Of a DNA stretch of 64,000 nt, positions 57,310-64,000 are shown piece by piece. The stretch comes from Diphasiastrum complanatum (Eukaryota; Streptophyta; Lycopodiopsida; Lycopodiales; Lycopodiaceae). Position numbers and translations under genes: made by a program. Under the pieces are notes generated by a model. It had not been told where the DNA came from and did not search any database. It saw only the letters and a program-made list of their open reading frames with translations. Numbering within the stretch: the first letter of the stretch is position 1; every line of letters starts with the position of its first letter. The stretch spans positions 1-64,000 of the forward strand of contig MU831876.1 of assembly GCA_029204225.1 (NCBI GenBank), given 5' to 3'.

Positions 57310-59846
57310 AGAACCGTCTTGGTCCTCTAAGACAAAGTCTTTTGGCAACTAACAACTATCCAACTCTCCTGAGTCTTCCGGGATAGCATTCTATTTATTC
57401 CAAGCGGGAAAAGATAAGGCCCAAAAGTTCTCGTGTATTCTATGCACACCCATCTGCAAATGAATCCAAAATGACTCATAGACGTTGTGACTTCTAAGCA
57501 ATACATCTCAACAATAATATCCATAAGTAAAATCATATTGTTGATTTCCAGCAACTAAGCCATAAGTGGCGCTTCTGACTCCGTTAGCTGTATCGGATTT
57601 AGAAAATTTTTAAATGTCTAGGTGTGGTACCAAATCACCACATTTAATCTGATTCTAAATCAATTCTAGGTCAATAAGCAATTCTCAATGAGAAATTACT
57701 ATACCTTAGCGAGAAATTGTCTTTACACAATTCTCATCAATAGGCCTATGTACCAACAACTAGTTTATGCATGCAAATAACTTAGTTCATGAAATACTTT
57801 GTAAATCCACAGGATTAAAAGTTTGTACAAAAGGTTTTATGATCCCACAAAGATTCACTACATAGCATATCTCTACAGATATCTCTTGATCTGTACATAA
57901 CACTTTCATAACCGAGAATCCTGTAACTTGGTTATCCTCTAAGAGAAAATATTTCTCAAAGAGAGCTATTTCACAACCAAAATCTCAACCAGAGATTAAC
58001 TCAGAATATATTTTAGCATGAATTTCCTTCCTTGCATCAACCCACGGATCTCAGTCCACACTAAGATCGAGTCGATTACTTCCAGCAAGGAACATGTTTC
58101 ATCTTGTAATAGATTTTCCTAGTTCTGACACAAATCAATCGGACTTGTAATCAGCCATTTATCTACCGCAAGAGTGCTTTCTAATTCCCCCCCCCCCCCC
58201 CCCCTTAAATCTTCAAACCAGATATCTACTACAATCCTTAAAGGATTTCTGTAAAAATATCCTATCATTTCTGATTCTTAAAACAGGTCCATCATCTATT
58301 CACATAACAGATTCCCCTTGGAATCTTACGATAGATGTTTTCCCTTGATAACTCTCTTTTCTTCCTACTTCTCCCCCTTTTTAACAGGAAACGACACGAG
58401 TTTCCAAGGGGTGCATATCCATCTAGATTTGCCCTAGGAGAAGTTTCAAAGAAAAGATCCGAGAAAATCTGGAAAGTCACAAAAGAGGTGTTGCCTCACG
58501 GTAAGCAAAACCAATAATGTCCCAACAACACTGACTTAACCAAAGATCTTCTTTGTTACCATCCCTGAGAATTGACACATAAATCAGAAAAGGAGTTCTT
58601 GAAGATTTAAACAAGGAAAACGGTTTAGAAAAAATGTCATTAACCAATTCTGTGACATCGTCCAAGGTCAATGGGTAAAAAATTACCTTCCAAGGAATCA
58701 CAAGAAAATGGGTTAATCAATGTTCAAGAAATTCACTAATATATCTTTTATAAAGAAATAAATTACTGGGTTTCCAGTTTGTAAATTTGAGATATCCAAA
58801 AAGGGGTCATGACCAATATCTCAAATTTCTGACAAAACACCCATTTCATGACCGATAGTATTTCGCATCAATAAGATTTGCGGCCTTACTTCAGTCACTT
58901 GATCCAGTTAGTTTCAGATCTTCATTTTGGAATCACCTGCGTTCCATACCACACGTTCTTCCTCCATGAAGGCCCTCCACTTCCTAATCAAAGTGTCTGA
59001 AAAAATAATAACAAGTATATGAAGTTCTCGGGAATTATTAACAAATTCCAACTTCAATTTCCAATTCATAAATTCTTTTGCCCCATTTCATTATCTCTAC
59101 GGTCACTGAAAGGATATTAGTATTCGTCCTAACATGCCTGGAGTGACAGATTTAGAAATGGGGAAGAATGAGTCGACTTTTTCTTGTTCTAACAACACAC
59201 TGTGTTGGTATGGCCCCGCTTTAACCACATTAAGAAGACGATTTTTTCCATTTCCGTTTTGCTTTCCATCTTAGGCTTCTGGGCCGTTTGGCCGTGCCCG
59301 TTTCCGAAAAAACGACACCTTGGTCAAAAAAAAAAATCCAAGAATTCCTGGACATAGGTGTCCAATTCTCGATTGCCCATTGCAGTTAATAAAGCGAATA
59401 TACATTCGTCACTTGTAAAAAAAACCTTACGGAATTCCCCAGAAATTCAGCCCAGTCACAGTTTGATGAATTGCATCTTCCACCACCCTAAACCCTAAAC
59501 CCAAAGCAAAAAACCGACGAAATTCACTTTTTTCTGGGACGTTGCGCAAGCTAAAGTAGCTCGACTAACGATTTATCCAGTCATCGACAACTTCGGGGCT
59601 TTAATCACCGGAAGAATTTCCGGTTGTTAGCCCAAGCTGTAAATCATAATGGCTTATTATTGAATAGATTTTGCATTCAGTTTTTACTATTTATTGCCTA
59701 GATGAAATTCCAACACACCATGGTCCAAATTTTGCAACCATGTGTTGAATATTTTAGGGGGTCATCACAGTCGAGTGATGTCGAGCGAATTTTCATTGCC
59801 ACCCCTAATTAGAATTTCATTCCCTCCATTTGCATATGAAAACCGA
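57310..59846. other. No gene recognised; presumed internal region of minus-strand element
   Basis: By position this should be the end of the internal region of the element whose LTR is at 56880-57299. No integrase, RT or Gag signature is readable. A run of about 19 C lies at 58187-58205. The frame 58477-58701 has no family signature. Confidence 0.4.
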
Positions 59847-60131
59847 TGTAAAGTCCTCATCTAAGGATCCTATTCTAAGCATGCCAATCACAAGCAACAC
59901 AAGGCGGATGGTGGACAAACCAACCCAACCAAACCTAGATCGAACGGATCTAGCCCCCAAGCTATGAATCAATCACAAAGAGGAATGAGGCATCACACCA
60001 GCAACATACAACTACCAGTCATGCAATCAAGCATACACTAGTGAGAGCCCAATAGGTATACTTATACCCTTCAAGGCCCATGCACCACTAGTAGTGCAAT
60101 GTGACACCTCACTGGACACCTCTGCAGCCTA
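59847..60131 (-). mobile_element. Partial chromovirus LTR (minus strand)
   Basis: About 285 bp matching 63174-63458 in the same orientation: GGATCCTATTCTAAGCATGC, CAACCCAACCAAACCTAGAT, CATACACTAGTGAGAGCC, GGACACCTCTGCAGCCT. It begins TGTAAAGTCC, giving ACTTTACA at the minus-strand LTR end. Homology stops at 60131, so the LTR start is lost. Confidence 0.8.
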
Positions 60132-60148
60132 GAGGCGCAACGAGAGTG

Positions 60149-60200
60149 CTCTCTCTCTCTCTCTCTCTCTGCCGCGCGCGCGCGCGCACACACACACACC
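60149..60200. repeat. (CT)n(GC)n(AC)n compound microsatellite
   Basis: About 22 bases CT, 16 bases of GC alternation, then about 13 bases AC. It abuts the broken end of the partial LTR. Confidence 0.95.
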
Positions 60201-60339
60201 GCCACTTGCCATCGGCGGGCACACTTCGCTAGTATATATATGAAGATATTTGTGTGTCACATTTGTGCCTATGCATGGGGTAGGAGGATGTATGGGGTGT
60301 GCACCCATACATCCTCTCATCAAGCATCAAGCCTATGTC

Positions 60340-60550
60340 ATGCCTATATGACCTGCCACGCAAGCCTATGATAGGCCTACATGGCTTGCCACATGGCAAG
60401 ACCCAAGCCTGCGTGGTTTGTCTCATGACAGGCCTACGGGCTTGCCACGTGGCAACTTGCAAGCCCCAACTCTCTCTCTATAGGTCCACTCAAGCTTACA
60501 TGGCAGAGCTTCGTTGGCTTGCCACACAAGCCTATGGCAAGCCTATGTGG
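60340..60550. repeat. Degenerate GCCTATG / GGCTTGCCAC short repeats
   Basis: Words such as CAAGCCTATG, AGGCCTAC and GCTTGCCAC(AG)TGGCAA recur every 20-40 bases with partial palindromes. Non-coding. Confidence 0.55.
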
Positions 60551-60554
60551 TAAG

Positions 60555-60912
60555 TGTTACGAGCACGTAACCAGTGCCGAACCCTAGAGAACACAGGAGG
60601 TCAAATACCATAGTCAGGGTCGTGTCCAGCGTACACAACCAACAGGGCAAGACAGTGTGAGTAGTGTACCCTGGCACGATCCATAGCCATGGCGGGCCTA
60701 ACACAGCCTAGGGACCCTGTCAGCAGGATAGGGCCCCACGTTGGGTCCCGACGTGCAGTCGGCCACGTCAGTGCCACATGGCCAACACTTGACAGTATGC
60801 ATGCTACCAGTCCTCACACTGGGCTAGGAGGGGCTTGCTCCATATCAGGGCGTAGGCAAGGTTGGGTGGATCAGTTAGTGTTTGCCCTACTGTGGTGTTA
60901 GGATCTCTTACA
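60555..60912 (+). mobile_element. gypsy 5' LTR (plus strand)
   Basis: 358 bp, opens TGTTACGAGCACG, closes GATCTCTTACA, one base before the primer-binding site. Inverted homologue of 56880-57299. Confidence 0.88.
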
Positions 60913-60913
60913 T

Positions 60914-60926
60914 TGGTATCAGAGCC
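60914..60926 (+). other. gypsy primer-binding site
   Basis: TGGTATCAGAGCC just after the LTR terminal CA and one T; complementary to initiator Met-tRNA. Confidence 0.88.
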
Positions 60927-61640
60927 ATCTCCTTCAATGGGAGCTTAGTTTTCAGTAAGAGAGAAATCTATCAGAGAGCATAGGATATCTTCCAACTTTC
61001 AGAAATTGGTAGAGGAGAGCCAGCGCTGGAGAATCAGTTGTCTACTGAGTAAATCTCAGTGGAAACATCTGCTTTTTGGATAAGATTTGAGTCAGATTAA
61101 TAGTGTAGGTCCAGCGCTGCCAGAGCAGGTTCTATTCCTGATTTGTGAATGGAAATTGTAGGTTTCTGAGCGGTTTTTGGACAGGAGTCTGCATACATTT
61201 CCAGCGCTTTAGAATAGGCACTCCAACGCTGTTTTCTACAGGGATTTGAGGGTAATCTTTTGGAGCAGATTCTTAGTGCAGGTCCAGCGCTCCAAAGGCT
61301 CTTTGAAATTCGGATTTTTGGAATCATTGTTAGGCCCCAATCAGAAGTTTTTGACCAGGCAGATTGCCTTTCTGACAGTGAGGGCCTTCTCACACAAAAT
61401 CCGACTTTTGCTTACAGTATAGACCTTCAAATCTGATTTGTTTGGAGCGGCAGAATCTCAGCTAGGCCAGCAAGCAGGGTGCCCTTCAAAATTCAGAAGT
61501 TGTTTCTCAGTTAGCACGGGTGGAAGGTAGCCTGAATCAGAAGTCTTTGTACTTTTCGGTTTTCCATCTTGATTTTTCCAGACAGCGGGTTTGCAAACGG
61601 TTTTTCGGAAGAGCTGAGAGCGTTTTTCTTGATATTTTCT

Positions 61641-62700
61641 ATGACCACTTCTCCGAGACCTGATCAACCCCTGACAAGAGGCATTGATGAATTAGAAACG
61701 GAATCTCTGAGGTTTAGTAAGGGGAAAGAATCCATGGAAGTAGAAGAACAGGAGCAATTTGCCGAAGAACTCGACGAATTGGTTACCAAGGAGCAGTATC
61801 TCCACTTGGTAACATAAGTGGATGAATTGAAACTGGCTTTCGCCAATTTCAAATCTAGTATGGACGAGTCGTTCGCCGAGCTCAAAAGTTTAATTTTGGA
61901 CTCCGCGAAAGGAAGCCTCCCATCCACTTCTCAGCCGTCCCCTTCTCCACTTCCATCAGTTTCGGGTGAGCCTATGCGGTCTCATCCCAGTGTCTTTAAA
62001 GACTTAACTTTTATTGGGGAAGAGAAGGATAGAAACGCAGATATTCTACAAACCTTCCTCAGCAAATGGAAGAACATTCATGCTCTTAAACAGACACTTG
62101 ACCATTTGCAAGCTATTGAGGCCAGCCTTTCCCTAGGGCCCATGGCCTACAAGTGGTGGTTAAACCTCCAGGAGACTAGGCAGACCCCCCGGTCATGGAA
62201 AGCTTTTACCAGAAAACGAACTTGATAGAGCCTGGGAAGACTGGGAGAAAACAGTAATGGACAAATCTTTAATCCAATATATCTCGCAGTATCGAGAAGC
62301 AATTTTAAAGATAAAAAATATGGATAATTATCAGAAAATCAGAGGATTTGTCTGTGGCCTTAAAGATGAATATAAAGTAGAGGTCCAGAGAAACTCGCCC
62401 ACTACCCTAGAGCAAGCTCTTAGATATGCTCAAATCTATGATGATTCAGTGGGTAGGAAGAGGGCGAGACAACAGCCCCTTTCTGAGCAGCCTCCTCAGA
62501 AAGACTTTCAATTTAAAAAGAAACTTTTTAAAACGAAAGAAAGAAGATAAAGTTAAAAGTGAAGCTCCTCATAAACGCCCATCGCTCATATAGCCCTTAA
62601 AACCAGAAGATTTTGAGAAAGCCAAACAAGAACGTTTGTGCTTTGTGTGTATGGGCAAGGGGCACACAGTCAGAAAGTGTCCCAAGGGGCCGTTCACTAA
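61641..62700 (+). pseudogene. gypsy gag (degenerate)
   Basis: Structural protein of a Ty3/gypsy element. From the ATG at 61641: MTTSPRPDQPLTRGIDELE, an acidic helical part ending in a stop (TAA at 61815), then in the same frame MDESFAELKSLILDSAKGSL and the capsid-like region (FLSKWKNIHALKQTLDHLQA; LGPMAYKWWLNLQ). A frameshift near 62215 is followed by SLIQYISQYREAILKIKNMD and LRYAQIYDDS (retrotrans_gag C-terminal helices). A further shift gives the CCHC knuckle CFVCMGKGHTVRKCPKG at 62638. The long leader from 60927 to 61640 carries repeated CCAGCGCT words. Confidence 0.85.
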
Positions 62701-62789
62701 AAAAGATAAAAAAGAAACAAGTTCATCTTGTTCAGACTGTAAGTTTCCCAAGTGACTCGGCAGCTTCCGAGATCAAAGTGTTTCATGAA

Positions 62790-63173
62790 GACCATGAACA
62801 CTATTGCCAGCTAACCTCTGCAATGCTAGCGAGACCCTTCAGCTTTGGGCCACATGACCTAGTACGTATGCATGGAAAAGTTGGTAACCAGTCAGTTAGA
62901 GTCATGGTTGATGATGGGGCAACCCATAATTTCATCAACTACACCTTGGTTAAAAAACTCAAACTTCCAGAAGTACCTAGTCAGCATAGGTACATAGTTT
63001 CATTAGCTAAGGGTGAAGACAAAAAGATTTGGGAAACTATGGTAAGTCATTTAAATCTTGGTATTCAGGGGTATCAAGACGAAATAAACTTTCAGAGAAT
63101 GCACCTGGATCGCACGGATATTGTTCTCGAGAGAGATTCGCTCTACAGCTTAGGACCTTCCCTCCACAGAAAC
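62790..63173 (+). pseudogene. gypsy protease fragment, cut by chromovirus LTR
   Basis: Retropepsin domain that would mature the polyprotein. Reads LVRMHGKVGNQSVRVMV, then the active-site segment DDGATHNFI (62910), where the family normally has DSG or DTG, and LVKKLKLPEVPSQHRYIVSL. It continues to NYKVLNPRILF, but the last codons come from the chromovirus LTR inserted at 63174. RT, RNase H and integrase are absent. Confidence 0.85.
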
Positions 63174-63664
63174 TATAAAGTCCTAAATCCAAGGATCCTA
63201 TTCTAAGCATGCCAATCACAAGCAACACAAGGGAACTTGATGGTGGATAAACCAACCCAACCAAACCTAGATCGAACGGATCTAGCCCCCAAGCTATGGA
63301 TCAATCACTCAAAGAGGAATGAGGCATCACACCAGCAGCATCCTGCCACCGGTCATGCTATCAAGCATACACTAGTGAGAGCCCAATAGGTAACTTATAC
63401 CCTCCAAGGCCCATTACTACTAGTGCACTGTGACACCTCGCTGGACACCTCTGCAGCCTATCTGGGCCACGTCATCCAGTTCCCCAATGACTCACTGATA
63501 GACCCATACAAATCCACCATCAAGTGTTTAGCCCTACAACCATTAATTATGACCATGTACACATAAGGGCCCCAATTCCCTTATAGTCACAATTAACTTA
63601 CGGGTTGTTGGTCTACCGGTCCCTAGCGTGGATACGCTATCCGAGACCAGTCATGGGCATGACA
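63174..63664 (-). mobile_element. Chromovirus 3' LTR (minus strand)
   Basis: 491 bp. On the minus strand it opens TGTCATGCCCATGACTGG at 63664, just after a polypurine tract, and ends ACTTTATA at 63174 (ACTTTACA in the other copy). It interrupts the protease frame of the plus-strand gypsy element. The left flank is AGAAAC; the partner target duplication would lie outside the window. Confidence 0.85.
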
Positions 63665-63680
63665 TTCTTCCCCCCTTATT
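63665..63680 (-). other. Chromovirus polypurine tract
   Basis: Minus strand AATAAGGGGGGAAGAA directly upstream of the LTR's TGTCATG. Confidence 0.85.
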
Positions 63681-63692
63681 CAAGTTCTGTCC

Positions 63693-64000
63693 TCAAAAGT
63701 TAAAACTGGGAAAGTTCCTCCTTAAGCATACTCCCCGTTTCAAGAAATCATCATTGTCCGTACATCCCTTCCATCGAACCAGATGCTTGGTAACTATACA
63801 ATTTCTCAATCGTTTAGTTCTTGTATCCAAGATCTTTTCGGGTTCAAGATGAGATATACTCGATGATTCATCCAACAAGTCCAATTGATCTCCAGATCCA
63901 AGATGCTCTCCTTCACGTAGACACTTCTTGAGACCGCAAACGTGAAATACGGATGCACTTGCGATCCTTTCGGGAGTTCCAATTGGTAAGCTAAGAATCC
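63693..64000 (-). pseudogene. Chromovirus integrase C-terminus with chromodomain (runs off window)
   Basis: The 3' end of a Ty3/gypsy chromovirus polyprotein on the minus strand. At the window edge the frame reads LAYQLELPKGSQVHP (GPY/F-type module). A frame change follows, then FHVCGLKKCLREGEH and LEPEKILDTRTKRLRN with KHLVRWKG, a chromodomain of the kind that targets these elements to marked chromatin. The expected DATWE segment is TDNDDF and shortened. The frame stops at 63693, just before the polypurine tract. The frameshift in the last 80 bases suggests a dead copy. Confidence 0.8.

Noticed and set aside
58477-58701. Minus-strand ORF as part of a gypsy polyprotein
   Set aside because: No RT, RNase H or integrase motif can be read in it or in neighbouring frames.

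Overview
The window looks like nuclear DNA of a land plant with a large, transposon-rich genome. The evidence is two genes of plant families with GT-AG introns of up to 7 kb, decayed copia, gypsy and LINE elements throughout, and long CT/GA/AC microsatellites. A fern or other non-seed vascular plant is my guess from the repeat load and the divergence of the genes; the sequence does not settle the lineage.

Two host genes can be reconstructed, both on the minus strand. The first (7666-17213, five exons) encodes a plastid-type GNAT N-acetyltransferase of about 319 residues with a Ser-rich transit peptide. The second (36174-50759, nine recognised exons, all phases consistent) encodes a plant O-fucosyltransferase-family glycosyltransferase; its N-terminal membrane-anchor exon was not found. 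A third host-derived locus (902-1361) is a broken class V (GH18) chitinase that has lost its catalytic centre.

Layout: 1-5.3 kb, chitinase pseudogene, a hAT-like MITE, gypsy and copia remnants. 7.7-17.2 kb, the GNAT gene, with a second MITE in intron 2, and a gypsy remnant plus a tandem tRNA-derived SINE array in intron 1. 17.6-18.9 kb, an unidentified decayed ORF. 21.3-33.7 kb, a nest of LTR elements (an LTR with 172-bp tandem repeats, a gypsy integrase broken by a copia element whose middle is itself replaced by antisense gypsy and other sequence), flanked by two inverted arms of about 0.5 kb. 36.2-50.8 kb, the O-fucosyltransferase gene; its 7.3-kb intron holds a copia LTR-gag fragment, a LINE fragment, and a LINE with an uninterrupted 1146-codon ORF2. 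51.7-56.9 kb, a LINE with inverted 5' half and further LINE ends arranged head to tail. 56.9-64 kb, gypsy/chromovirus LTRs, a gag-protease fragment and a chromodomain integrase end.

The best leads are: (i) a LINE family in which ORF1 and ORF2 share a frame and are separated by one UAG followed by a GC-rich stem-loop, with no ATG before the endonuclease; (ii) a hAT-like MITE family (CATAGTT termini, 8-bp target duplications) in which the subterminal motif changes in concert between copies (GATTC, GTTTC, GTATTC); (iii) a textbook twin-primed LINE; (iv) repeated head-to-tail junctions between LINE 3' tails and LINE 5' UTRs at pyrimidine-rich tracts. No CRISPR, operon, rRNA or functional tRNA gene was seen.
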